The notes: generated by a model from the sequence alone, not told the origin. Shown: positions 51,900 through 63,692, counted from the first letter of the stretch. The stretch is 64,000 nt of DNA from Adenophora triphylla var. japonica (GCA_022495995.1 JAFEMH010002564.1:62001-126000); one strand, 5' to 3'. Numbers and translations are program-made.

Positions 51900-54660
51900 T
51901 CAAAGCATCGTCAAGTTCCGCCAAGACCACATCAAAATTTCTATCAAGGAGTGGGGGAGCTTCCCACTTCTCACAATGATCTTCTTCATCTTCTGGGCAA
52001 TAAAGGCCAAGTCGTTCTCAAGATAGGGAACAAGCGAATGACCTTGGCGAGCTGCCCGTCGTCGTGCGAGACTCGAGAAAACCAACGAGCTAATTGCTCG
52101 ATGGTAAGCGCAGCGAGGGATCCACCGGTGCTCGACGGGCCATGTGCCTTTTCCCAACCTCGAGAAAGTCTTGTGCCACTAGCCACGATGGCATCATAAT
52201 ACTCATCCCGCCTTGAACTTCTCAATCGCGGCTTGAGGCCTCCTTAGTAGTTTTATCGATGGCAGCCTTATGGTCTTTCTGGCTCTTCTCTCTCTCAAGT
52301 CGATGCTGTTCATGCAACTCGAGCAAGAAGGCATCTTTCTCCTTTAAAAGTTTATTAATAGTGGTTAGCTCAGTCTTGGCCTTCCCCAGTTCTTTCTTCT
52401 CAGCATCCCTCTCAGCCTCCACTTCCTTGAGTTTGGACTCTGCAGCCTCCAGGTCGGACAAAGCCTTGGTCTTCACCGCTCGTTGGCTTCACACGAATTG
52501 TCCAAGTCGTTATACTTCTCTTTCCATTCCCAAGACTCTTGAGCCTTTTGGAATAATCACGAAGGGCTTGTCTCTCCCTCTCGATGGAGGCCCTCCAAGA
52601 GCTCTTGGCTTGCTCAATCATTGTAAGATTACGCATTTCAAAGAAACGAAGAAGTGTTAGCTCGTAATTTGAGTGGATCGAGTAAGGGGATAAGCAACTA
52701 CTGAAAGAGAAAATGACAAGTTACCTCATGAGCCATCCAGGCCACGAGCGAAAATTCCTCGGGGTGATCCTTGTCGGCAAAGTAAGCTAGGAGGAGATCG
52801 GCATCTGCCCTCCTAACAATCACTTGGCCCGGGCTCGTATCGGGATAGCTGCGGCTCAAACCCTTCCCGGTAGAGGAACATCACTCAGCCTCTTCATCTT
52901 TTCATCCGAGAGACTCTTACTTGGGAGGAGAGAAGGTGGTGGAGGCAATTGATTGACTCGAAGACACGGACTTTCCCTTCTCGAGATCGGGACCTCTTCT
53001 TGAGCTTAGAGAGGACGTGATCCTCATCTTCCTCCATATCATCTTCATCAACATTGACGACCCGGTAAAGGGGCTAGCCCCACCATCCCGGCTCGAGAGG
53101 TCTCCATATTGGCGTCTTGATTTGGGTCGGAGCTCGAACTTGCCACGGCGACTGTGGGAATCATCACCTCCTTCGATCATCATTGGATTGGGTTGCGCAT
53201 GAAAGGTCTTCCCGGCTGACCTCTTCCATGGGGATCATTCAATGACATCCTTCGGGAGCAAATTGTTTCTAGTAGCGGCTTCTCTCTCTGCTCGCCTTAG
53301 CATTGGCGGCCCCATGAGCCTGCTTGGCTTTCCTCTTATCGAAACCCCAGCAATACGCACCATATTCGCTTCTTGTTCGGGAGTTAAAACTACACGACAT
53401 CAAATCAAGTGTTAGCTCGGCAATTCAAAACAGGTTCTACGAGTAAACCATTGACGAGGTAATTGATACAATTAAGCGGTTCTATGTACGAATTGAACTA
53501 ACTCTACATACGAGCGAGGCAATTTGATAGAGTTGCAATTCGAAATAGTTCTATGTACAGAGCTAACTAAGTTCTACGTACGAGCAAACAACGGACGATC
53601 TAAGAGTTGTATGTGCGGCTACAAATAACGCTATGTGCCCGATGATAAGTTACTTATGCAAGATAACAATGGACGAGCTAATGAATACGAGTCAAGTAAA
53701 TCCTTACCACAACATGCTCTCAGTGGTCTTTGCATGGTAATTTTCATTCTTCGACAAAATTGACGGTTCTCCTTCAACCTACCTAAGGAGTGAGTAACCC
53801 GGTCCGGATATACAGGCCTCTCAATGCACGGGGAACAAGGGTTCTACCACTCCATCACGAGCATCATCCCGGCTGGATGTAGTTATACTTGGTCGTCCCT
53901 AACTCTCCCGGCTAATGGGCCCTTTCGCGACCAACGCGCACAGCTTCCTATACGAGGTTTTGGTGCCATGTAGGTTCCCGGTAATTTTCCTCGTCAATGG
54001 TGTCGGACTCCGTTTTGGGCAAGGGAACTCCCATCCTACTCTCTCTACTCTCTACAACTACCACATGGGAATTCCGGCTGCTATGCTTGTTGGGAAGGTT
54101 GTGAGCAACAATTTTGGAGAATTGGGTTTGGAAGGAGTACTAATCCCCAATCCTCTGCCTTGTCGAGCTTTGGAGCGAAAAATTCCTTGAAGACTCTCAT
54201 GCAAGGTTCGTGGCCTAGAAACCTACATACCATGGCAAAGCACACTAGTACTCTGCAAGTGTTGGCCCCAATTTGAAGGGGAGAGACATGCACTCCCGAA
54301 ACTCATTGATAAAGGGATCTAAGGGCAATCTCAATCCGGCCCCACTTCCAAGCTGTCCATAAAGAAAGCCACCCTAGTGGCATCGGTAGTGGAAGGCGAG
54401 GTACGGAACTTGGCCATAAAGTCCGCCTTACTAAGGATGGTTATCCTATAATCCAATCTACTTACTTCACGGAAATCATAAACCATGTTGTATCGGGACT
54501 CCATGTTTTCTTTCCTCGAAGAGGCCCTTGGAGGTATATATCCTCTCTCGTTCTTCCCCGGTACAACGGAGGCCGAACGCATCCACAATTCGGGGCCGAG
54601 GAAGAGGTCGACGGCATTTCCTTCTGAGTTGTCATATACGTACAAGAAGAAGGAGAAACG
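51900..54660 (-). pseudogene. Antisense ORF of the Tat element (Transposase_28-like and coiled coil)
   Basis: Reading away from the 3' LTR on the minus strand: a segment around 54300-54081 with GANTCRVLVCFAMVCRFLGH and MRVFKEFFAPK resembles the conserved part of the 'putative gypsy type transposon' family (PF04195). This is followed by polar sequence (53183-52917) and a strongly coiled-coil part (52476-52222: SDLEAAESKLKEVEAERDAE, KELGKAKTELTTINKLL). Frames shift several times, so the copy is dead. The position, antisense between pol and the 3' LTR, matches the aORF of the element at 7.6-8.5 kb, but the protein differs. Family assignment is from memory of its pattern. Confidence 0.55.
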
Positions 54661-55517
54661 GGGGAGTCGATCTATGAATCACATTTCGGTCGACCTACCT
54701 AAGGGCGACCTAAACTCCCTGGAAAACCTATTACGATTTCTAAGGAAAGAAGGTTTATGGACATCCCTAACATAAAACAAGGTGATATGGTCGGCGGTTC
54801 ATGGAATAAATGAAAAGCTTGACAACGGTTGAGTCGTCAATCATCACATTCTCAATTTCTCCTACAATGGGCAGCCCTATCTCGGTGTAATTCAACCCCC
54901 AAACTAGTCAAAATGGAGGCGCACTCATCTAAGGACATCACTCTCCACTCACCGTTCACATTCTTGCATGCCCTACGGTTAAGCGGTCAAAGAGCCCGTA
55001 CCCAGCTCTACAGTTCACTACTAAATGTCCTAGCCGTTGGCGGAATTTAACACAAGCGTAAATTAAAGCCCTAAAACAAATATACAAGGGAAATACCTTA
55101 ATTGATTGAAGAAAGGGAGTTCGTTCTTTGAAGCCAGAGAGAGCGAGTTTAAGTTCTTCTTTGCAATTCCGTGATTGTCGCGAGAAGAGGAGTTTGAAAA
55201 CGATAAGAATTCGAGTGGAAAGAAAGGCGAGTATTTCTATTTTCCTAAATTTGGAAAGGGAAAAGAAAATAGAAATTAATTTTCCAAAATTAAAGCGAAA
55301 GCGGTTTTCGAGAAGGAGTTCCAAAGTCGGTGCAATCATTACTAAAACCGCGCTCCTTCATCTCCAGCCGTTCATCGCCAACGATCGGGATGTTGCCACG
55401 TCATCATGGTCGACCTACTTCAAGACTAGCATCGACACTGCGAGTAAAGCAATTTTCGTCAAAGAAATCTTCTTAACTTCCAAGTCGACGAAGTCGGCTC
55501 GAAAGTTGGGGGGCAGC
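54661..55517. other. Region between antisense ORF and 3' LTR
   Basis: No gene assigned. Minus-strand frames 55339-54956 may be the 5' part of the antisense transcript. The purine-rich tract GTTGGGGGGCAGC ends at 55517. Confidence 0.4.
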
Positions 55518-56139
55518 TGAACATACCCAAAAGTGTCGAGTTGGGCCAAATGAGTAAAGTCCAATTACGAGACAGCCTTGGTCTCCACATTCCCACATAA
55601 AAGGTCCAATCTTAACAAGGCCCAAAGCCCATCTCGAAGTATCATTCGACTAAGCCCACGGTCCAGGCCTATCAAGTCCCGACCTAACTTAGTCCGACCT
55701 AATGATCCATATCACAATTCGGGTACGAACCATGCTGCGCATGACAAGACGGTCGGGTCGACCATTCCATGAGTGGCGACCTCGACCTAATCATCAAGTA
55801 TCGACCGACATTGTTGATGCACGTGAGTCAATCTTTCCATAACGGCATCCCTATAAATCGAAGGGGACGGTTACGGCACGTTCCCGTGAGCATGCTTCTT
55901 AGCTATAATTTCGGAGCTCATGTAACCCTATCCCATTAAACTACCTACATCAACTATAAATACTTCATCACTACCAACGGTGCGAAAGGTAAGCGCCATT
56001 TTGTATTCTCGAGTTCATCATTCAATACATTTTGAGCTTTATACAAGCTGTAATCTTACTCTCACGCCGAGCGTCTTCGCAGGAGACACATCCGGCTAGT
56101 CGTGGGTTCTGTTTTGGTCAAGAAGCCAGGTGATCGGTC

Positions 56140-56780
56140 ACCGGGGCGGATCCGAGGAATTGGCCCAGGGGGCAAGATTACACGGGGTTCGGGGCGGCGC
56201 CCTCGAAAATTTTCGGGTCGGGCAAGTAAAAAATGGGTCGGATCCATGAAATACAATGTATTTATTTTAGTTAACAAAAATGATAAAAGTAAATAATGCA
56301 AAGAACGATTGAAATAATGTTGAAGTATTTAACGCAAACAATTTATTAAAATATATTACTCGTACAAAAAAGAAATTCAAATTTGCTACTTAAACTTGGG
56401 ATAATAGGAAGAAAGACCAATAACAAAAAAAATGGGAAAAGCCTAACTAATTAATTAAGATTGAAAAAATGTGAGAAAATTAGGAGAAAGAGAAAAACAA
56501 AACTGTTAAGAGAAAGAATAGCAAAGATGGAAGACAAATAAAATTAATTGAAAATGTAGGTAGCAGGATTCGAACATGGATTAGAAAGGAAACACCAAAG
56601 GCTTTAAACTTCACCCCTTATATCGCTGAACCACACCACTCACTGGTGTTAATCTTGAAGTTAATTATATATATACATATATAACAAAAATATGGTGGGG
56701 GCAAAAAAAAAAAATTTCCACTGCATTTCCGCCGCTGGGGGGGCGAGTGCCCCCGCCTGCCCCCCCTGGATCCGCCCCTG
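56140..56780. mobile_element. hAT-type non-autonomous element in the Tat 3' LTR
   Basis: Ends CCGGGGCGGATCC and GGATCCGCCCCTG are inverted (the family form CAGGGGCGGATCC carries one change at left). 8-bp duplications GATCGGTC (56132-56139) and GATCAGTC (56781-56788) differ at one base; the uninterrupted LTR at 45715 reads GATCAGTC once. No transposase. Confidence 0.8.
56566..56634 (-). other. tRNA-like A and B boxes inside the hAT element
   Basis: On the minus strand TGGTTCAGCGA (56633-56623) resembles a Pol III A box and GTTCGAATCC (56576-56567) is a good B box. No full cloverleaf can be drawn, so this is a decayed tRNA or SINE head. Confidence 0.4.
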
Positions 56781-56838
56781 GATCAGTCCTGCCACGTGGA
56801 GGAAGATTGATAAGCACATTTCCTGCAGCATCAGGACA

Positions 56839-57005
56839 CAATAAATCTTTCATGAAAGTCCCTCTACTTACCATCTTTGATGTACTTTCGAAAATAAGGA
56901 AACAATATTTGCTCCTAAAAACTCACGTTTTCGATTAATATTGTCAATACATAGGAGGAATACTAAATACGTCTTTATGAAGAAAGATTGTTAAAATGTG
57001 ACGAC
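56839..57005 (-). mobile_element. 5' LTR of the outer copia element (second part)
   Basis: Continues the sequence interrupted at 45112 after the GGACA duplication. The end may be at GTCAATACA (about 56951, giving a TGTATTGAC start on the minus strand), but there is no second LTR for comparison. Confidence 0.45.
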
Positions 57006-57009
57006 AAAG

Positions 57010-57330
57010 AATTTTTCAAAACTTAGTTAACTATTATAGTTATCAATTATATTTAACTATTAATAATTAACTATTAATAATTAATTATTATAGTTATCAA
57101 TTATAATTAACTATTAATAGTTAGCTAATACAATTGACAATTATAGTTAACTATTAATAGTTAACAATTATAATTAACTATTAATAGTTAATTATTATAG
57201 TTAACTATTAATAATTAAATATTATCGTTGACTATAATAGTTAACTATTATAATTAATTAATAGTTAACTAGTTAATAATTATACTTACTATTAATATTT
57301 TACTATTATAATTACCTAATATAGTAACTA
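57010..57330. repeat. AT-rich palindromic repeats (TTAACTATTAATAGTTAA type)
   Basis: TTAACTATTAATAGTTAA-like units and their complement recur about fifteen times without fixed period. Confidence 0.8.
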
Positions 57331-57338
57331 ATAGTATA

Positions 57339-57582
57339 CTCCCTCCGTCCCGGTTCATTTGACATCAAAGAGGTGGGCACGATAACTAAGAAAAAGTAAG
57401 AGAGATAATTAATTAAAGAAAATGTTGTGAGTAGAAAAGATAAAGTAGGAGAGAGAATGAGTGGAGAGAATAGTGATTTGATTAGTGTTGTGAGTGTAAA
57501 AATTTTTCATTTTGGACAGTGTCAAGTGAGGTGGGACGGACCAAAATGAAAATTAATGTCAAGTGAAGTGGGACGAAGAAAG
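57339..57582. mobile_element. Stowaway-like MITE upstream of HSFA1
   Basis: CTCCCTCCGTCCCGGTTCAT ... GTGAAGTGGGACGAAGAAAG, with TA duplications. Confidence 0.8.
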
Positions 57583-57649
57583 TATATTATACTATTAATT
57601 AATAATAAAAAATATGAAAAGTCACACATTTAAAAAATTTAAGAAGGTA

Positions 57650-57982
57650 CTCCCTCCGTCCCACCTCAATTGGTCCATTGAGGTGGGACACGGTTTTTAA
57701 GAAAAATTATTAAAGTGGGTAGAAATTAGAGGAGAGAGAATGTAAAAGTTAAATGTGTGGTAGAGAATAGGAGAGATAATGTAAAAATTAAAAATATTTA
57801 ATAGGAGAGAGAATGAGTGGGAGGAATAGTAAGTTAAAGTGGGTATAATGAATGGTTTTTTTGTAAATATATGGAGATGATAAGGGTATAAATATATGAA
57901 AAACTTTCCATTTAAGGAATGGATCAATTGAGGTGGGACGTCTAAAAAAAAAAATGAATCAATTGAGGTGGGACGGAGGTAG
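57650..57982. mobile_element. MITE directly upstream of HSFA1
   Basis: CTCCCTCCGTCCCACCTCAA ... GAGGTGGGACGGAGGTAG. The first 40 bp also contain an internal inverted copy (CAATTGGTCCATTGAGGTGG). It ends about 380 bp before the ATG. Confidence 0.8.
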
Positions 57983-58364
57983 TAGTATTTAAGAAGTAAG
58001 TATATGATGATTTGGCTTTACAAAAAAAAATTGTGACATTATCATATGACTCTTCACCTAATTTAAATAATAGATGTGATTGCCTCGGAATGAGGGAAGC
58101 CAATTAACATTTCTATCACACTCTGACTCGGCAAATAATCAAACCGGTTCGTACCCGTTTCCGTCTCTTCCGCCTTCTCTAGAAAAACACCCCACCGTAC
58201 AACCGCCCTCATCTACCCCTCTTATCTAGGGTTTCTAATTCCATCAATGGCGGACACATTAACCCTCCCAAAACCCTAATCTAATCGATAAAACTAAATC
58301 TCCAAAATATCGAATAACAATTCCATTTAATTGATGCTTGCCGTCTCCTCCGTGTCGAATTGAC
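57983..58364 (+). promoter_or_regulatory. HSFA1 promoter and leader region with two short upstream ORFs
   Basis: TATA-like TTTAAATAATAG near 58060. Pyrimidine-rich leader from about 58160. An upstream ORF of ten codons starts at 58247 (MADTLTLPKP, stop 58277-58279). A second of nine codons starts at 58334 (MLAVSSVSN) with its TGA at 58361-58363, one base before the main ATG. Both lie in the leader only if transcription starts before 58247, which I cannot confirm. AAAACCCTAA at 58270 is telo-box-like. Confidence 0.5.
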
Positions 58365-61300
58365 ATGGAAGTTGCTGCTACCAGTTCCGCCCCCGCGGAC
58401 GGCCCCCAGACTGCACCGCAGCCTCTGCCGGCTCCGGTTCCGGTCCCGGTTCCGATATCCAACGCGAATGCCCCGCCGCCGTTCTTGGTCAAGACGTACG
58501 ACATGGTCGACGATCCTTCCACCGATAAAGTCGTGTCGTGGAGTGCTGCCAACAACAGCTTCGTGGTGTGGGACCCGCCGGAGTTTGCTAGGGACCTTTT
58601 GCCTAAGTTCTTCAAGCATAATAACTTTTCCAGCTTTGTTCGCCAGTTGAACACTTACGTATGGGTTTCAATCTTTCTTTTCTTTCTGCTATTTTGATTA
58701 TTGATGTGGTATTGTCTGTGGTTTAAGTGTTTACTATATGAATGTTCATTCAATCGATTGAAGAAGATATTCCAAAAAGTATATTCTAATCTTATCACTT
58801 AACTGATGTGTGATTTGTCATGCACCTAATCATTTACTAGTGAGGCTACCAAGTTCACAAATTAGATATTGACACATCACTTGTGATGATTACGTCCGGC
58901 TAGTGTTGCTTAAGATAAATTTGCAAGCTAGGAAAGAGAGATGCGTAATTTGAATTTAGGGATTTGCTGTTTCAAATAGAATTGTAGACAATGCTACTGT
59001 TATAGCAATTTTGAATCTCTCAACACAAGGGGATGTTCAAAACTTGTACCGGTTTTTCTGACATTGTACTTTTGTTGACTTGTCTACAGAGTTAGTTTGC
59101 TAGGAGTAGTTTTTAAGGGGGATTATCCTCCTTTGTTTTTCTTATGTGAAGACCGTCTACCTTTGTGGTTTAGTGGTTGGACATTTTTGTTAAAATTTAT
59201 TGCAACTGTGGCGATTGAAATCTTTAGGTTGAGAATGCCAGGATAGAATGCATTAAGCACATGCATGATAAACTCCTGAGTAATGGGGGATGGAATTTTC
59301 CATTAAGCTGGAAAGAGATTCAAATTTATTTTCTGTTTTTTTTTTTTTTGGCTAGGGATGGAGGAAGAATGAAGAGAAGTATAGGGTTGGAAGATTGAAT
59401 GTTGGTGAGAGAATAAAAAATTTTCCATGTGGTTTTGACTATTTTGCTAACATACTTGATGAGAATACTAATATAGGAACATTCTATGTTATGCCGGGGC
59501 TGTGGTAAGTGATTCAGCCAGCCTTCTTCTATTTTAGATTTTGTTGGCTTAAAGGTACAGCTTGTATAAATGGAACCCACCATAAGTATGAAGGCTTGAA
59601 GCTCCTCACTATGTCTACTACTCTGCTCCCATTCATATATCTTTTTTTCTGTGGAATTACTGGGTCGAACCTGTTAGCTGCCTGAGCATGTGTGCTGGTT
59701 GCAATAGGCCGGAAGTAACTGAGTTGATATTGCGCTTTGTAGATTTGAACCAATTATGGAACATGCCCTCGTTTTGTAACATTTTGCATTTTAATGTATA
59801 ACACCTTGATCCTTCATATTAGCTAAAGTAACTACTTTGACACGACAAACCAATATATGGGTGTGGGTGTCTTGCTGTACATTTGCTCAAAATCTTAGGA
59901 TTTTCCAGATCTGCCACCTATATCCATTCCTCGTTTCCCTTTATCATTCTTTTTTTGGTTTATGCTATCTGCCATGTTTAAGACGAGCAGAAGCAAAGCA
60001 AATATCAAAGCTAATAGAAGTTTGCCAAAATTCCCTTTTTATTTTTCAACTCCACTTAGCTAGGCTGTTGACATTTGTTTGGACGCCCATTTCTCTTGTG
60101 CTTGTAATCTAGAGATTCTAGACTCTTGCTCTGTGGTGAAGTCATTTAGAGACCAAATGTGCGGAGGCCCTCAAGTTTTCTTGATGCCCCCATGTGAGTA
60201 TTGTCATGTTCTAAAATAAACTTCCCAAAGCTCTCGCTACGAAGAAACACCCAGTAAGTGAGACAGGCGTCAGCTTATAATAAATACTCTCTTCATTACC
60301 TTTTAAGTGTCGTTTTACACTTCCAACTAAATTCCTTTTTATCTGTCGTTTTGGGTTTTCTAAGTTTTAATAGACCAAAATATCCTTTTAGATCATTAAT
60401 AGGCTCCCCGTGTCCTCTTCCACTTCTCTCTCCCAATGCTTTCTTCAACTTCCAAATTAAGGCTCCCAAAATAGAAAAACTCTTCACTGGATTAGAACTC
60501 TTCAAGCAAGCTACAATGGTGTACCGATCATCTACCTCATCTCTGCCATCCGCCTCTTCTCTGCCACTGCGAGTGCATCGTTGATGAATCCAACATAAGT
60601 AAGCAAACTGATTACCTCAAAAATCGGAAATCATGGAAGCAAGCCGGCTGTGTTGAAATTAATATGAATGTTCTTTCTGGACTTCAAATCTGACAACAAT
60701 CTTAGAATTCGATAGTGTGCCCCGACTGAGAAAACTACTTCTTCATCAACGCAGTAATTTTTTGGGAACCGTAATTCAGAACATCAAATTCATAAGCTGA
60801 AGAAGAGCCATGGAAGTGTAAAATAGGGGGTAGAGTTGAGAGCTAGAGAGATAGGTTAAGCAGCTAATCCATGGTGGATGTGAGAAAGCCAAGAGGGCGA
60901 TGAAAAAAAAAACGATTCTGGAAAGAGAGATTTTTGAATAAACAACAAATGGGTTTTGTGAATGACGTGGATCGATCTGGGTTACCCAGTTTTCTCTCTC
61001 ATCTCTCTTCATCTCTGTCTATGCATTTCATAGGGGAGAGAAGGGGTATTTAGGGAAATTTCAAGAAGGTTAAATGCTTCCTTGGTATGTGCATCTTAAC
61101 CAAAACGACACTTGAAAAAATGGAGGGAGTAATATTAATATGTGCAACAGTGACGTCTAATAGTGTAGGTGTAGAGAGTTTTTTATGCATTGTTTCCTGT
61201 ATATCTAAAGTCAAAATTGAACTGGAAAGTCCTAAGTTTTGATTTTGACTGTTGATTTTCACCTCAACCAAAATAATGTGTAATTAGTCCTGAAATTATC

Positions 61301-63692
61301 TTTCCTCGTTTGTAGATGAGACAAATTTATTTTTATATACCCTCTCTTGAGAGGGAGGAACTTTGCTTAGCACCAAATACTATCTACCGACTTCTGTTTA
61401 CTATTATTATTATTATTATGCTTATCTTGTATTGTATGGAAGAATCCTACACCTTAACATGAATTTCTCTTGCCTAGAGGAGCCTACATCGTGATCGTCT
61501 TCTCTGCTGTTTACTAGGGTATTTTTAATCACTCTCTTGCAATTGCAGCTCCCACATTTGAGACTTCAAAATCATGTGGAATAAACAATATTAGAACTTT
61601 AAAGGCTCTTTAAAACCAAGCCTTAGACCACATAGGTCATCCCTGTTAAAGTACCTCCAGAGGAGGTAGAAAGTAAATGACACTTTTCTTGCCTCGTTAG
61701 ATAACAGTATGTGACCAGTCAACTGCTTTCAAGTCATTCATTGTTTTCTTGGCAATATGTGTGATTATTGATTAATACCAACAAAAGTAGTAGGGGAATG
61801 AAGAAATATGTACAAATATCTAAGGTAAGACATTCTTATCACCTTTTAATTTGTTTTCCACTTGGGGGTTGGGGGGGGGGGTATGTTTCACTCACTCATT
61901 TTATTTTATTTTCGTTTAATTTTACCACCTGTTACTAGATATTGTTCTCTGTCGACAAGTTTCCAGCACAACATTTAAGCTTATTAGAGATTATCTAGAT
62001 CATACCATGTTTCAAAATGAGTGTGTTCTATGTAATTATAATGGTGATATTAGTTGTAAAGACTTAAGCAGTAAACTTAATTGCCTGGATCAACTCAATT
62101 AACTCGAAAATACCAATAGTTCAATTTGTGCAGCCAACCTCACGAATTTTCCTCATCTCTTTTCAGTAAAACAAGTATAGTAATAAAAAATGATGAAGAT
62201 TCTCTTGTCCTTTTCTTACCCTATCAGTGTAAGATAATCGAGTATATAAGCAGTTATGATATGAAATTTATTGGCAGAATGCTTATATGAACATTTATAT
62301 TTTCTCCAAAGCCAATATGCTTCATTTATCAATTGCAATATGGCACACAACTACTTATTGTTACTACTATGGAGATACTTTATGAATTATGCTATTACTT
62401 ACTACATTATATTTGACCTTTCAACTTCTAATTTATTTCTTCTGTTGGGTCTAATATGTTCTTACTAATTGCTTGGTTCTCTATTATTACTGCTGGTAAA
62501 TGATTATATCATCTGCCTCACTAAATAACTTGTCCCTTTGGGTTGTCATAAATAGGGATTTAAGAAGGTGGACCCGGACCGCTGGGAGTTTGCAAATGAG
62601 GGATTTCTACGGGGTCAAAAGCACCTTCTTAAAAATATCGCTCGGAGAAAACCAGCCCATGGGCATAGTCAGCAGCCTCAGCAACCTCACGGACAGAACT
62701 CGACATCAGGTGCATGTGTTGAGGTGGGCAAATTTGGTCTTGAAGAAGAGGTTGAGAGGTTAAAGAGAGATAAGAATGTGCTGATGCAAGAGCTTGTCAG
62801 GTTGAGGCAGCAACAGCAGACGACTGATAATCAGCTGCAGGCAATGGTGAACCGTCTTCAGGGAATGGAGCAGAGACAACAACAAATGATGTCGTTCTTA
62901 GCAAAGGCTGTAAACAGTCCTGGCTTTTTGCAGCAGTTTGTGCAGCAACAAAACGAGAGCACTAAGCTCATTACTGAAGGCAACAAGAAACGTAGGCTCA
63001 AGCAGGACGAAGTGGCTACAAATAGCCATTCTTCTGTTGGTTCCTCAGATGGTCAGATTGTCAAATACAATCCGGTGATCAATGACTCAGCTCAAGCAAT
63101 GCTTAGGGAGATCATAAAAATGGATAATGGGTCCCACCAAGTTCATCACAGCTCAGGACTGACACTTCAGGAGGTCCCACCAAGTTCATCGCAGCCTTAC
63201 CCTAAAGTGCCTGCATCAATTCCATTTCCAGACACAATAATAACCCCACTAGCTACTGGTCCGGAGTTACCCATTTTGCCTGAGCTCTTAGTTATTCCAG
63301 AAATGGTTCAAGAAAACAGTATTAATATCCCAACTGAAAGTTACATGCAACAGGAAACAGAAAATGGTGCGTTACCTGATCCAAATATAGCGGATGATGG
63401 GATGCTTCCTTTAGATATTGAGGGCTTCCCTCCTGATACGGAAATGGATTGGGATAATAATATGTTTTTGGAGATTGAAAATTTCCTGAATTCAAGTGAC
63501 CCATCGTGGGACCTTGAACAGAGCCCACAAACTACAGAGGGTACTGAGGAGATGGAATCTGTTCTTGCAGAGAATCATGTTTCCCAGGGAAAGGAAGCAA
63601 AACCGTTGGAAAACGGAAGTTCCAACAAGGCTCAGATGCAGCAGCTCACAGAGCAGATGGGGTTTCTTTCCTCTGAAACCAGAAAAACTTGA
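58365..63692 (+). CDS. HSFA1: Heat stress transcription factor, class A1-like
   Basis: Exon 1 58365-58658 and exon 2 62556-63692, GT-AG intron, phase 0, giving 476 codons. The DNA-binding domain spans about residues 37-130 ([29 protein letters not shown] | [20 protein letters not shown]) with the intron at the position conserved in plant HSFs. The oligomerisation domain HR-A/B is at about 155-220 ([36 protein letters not shown]) with the class A insert. The nuclear localisation signal NKKRRLKQ is at 241-248, an AHA-type activation region at about 397-420 ([22 protein letters not shown]) and a nuclear export signal [14 protein letters not shown] near the end. HSFA1 proteins trimerise and bind heat shock elements, and are master activators of the plant heat response. 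An ATG upstream of 58365 in frame is absent. The AHA motif is weaker than the usual DPFWE form. Confidence 0.93.
58659..62555 (+). other. HSFA1 intron (3.9 kb)
   Basis: Donor TTAC|GTATGG, acceptor AATAG|GGATTT. Apart from the MITE at 60287-61129 and a G-run at about 61867-61880, it is unique AT-rich sequence. No nested gene or RNA is recognisable. Confidence 0.7.
60287..61129. mobile_element. Long MITE-like element in the HSFA1 intron (843 bp)
   Basis: Left CTCTCTTCATTACCTTTTAA followed by GTGTCGTTTT; right AAAACGACACTTGAAAAAAT and GGAGGGAG, with TA on both sides. Open frames inside (for example 60258-60584) have no known domain. Confidence 0.7.

Larger units (their letters stand above)
45113..56833 (+). 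mobile_element. Tat-type Ty3/gypsy element lacking the integrase core
   Basis: LTRs 45113-45767 and 55518-56833 (the latter with a hAT insertion), both starting TGAACATACC. The 5-bp duplication GGACA lies at 45108-45112 and 56834-56838. The polypurine tract AGTTGGGGGGCAGC precedes the 3' LTR. Order inside: gag, protease, RT, RNase H, integrase C-terminus, tandem repeats, antisense ORF. It inserted into the 5' LTR of the outer copia element. Confidence 0.9.
55518..56833 (+). mobile_element. 3' LTR of the integrase-less Tat element, split by an insertion
   Basis: Matches 45113-45767 up to 56139 and again from 56781, with a 641-bp insertion in between. Excluding the insertion it is about 667 bp. 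Confidence 0.9.

Noticed and set aside
58160..58200. Heat shock element in CTTCTCTAGAAAA upstream of HSFA1
   Set aside because: The spacing between TTC and GAA is four bases, not two, and there is only one pair; not a canonical element.
60258..60584. A small gene within the HSFA1 intron
   Set aside because: It begins outside and runs through a MITE, without domain, splice sites or codon bias.
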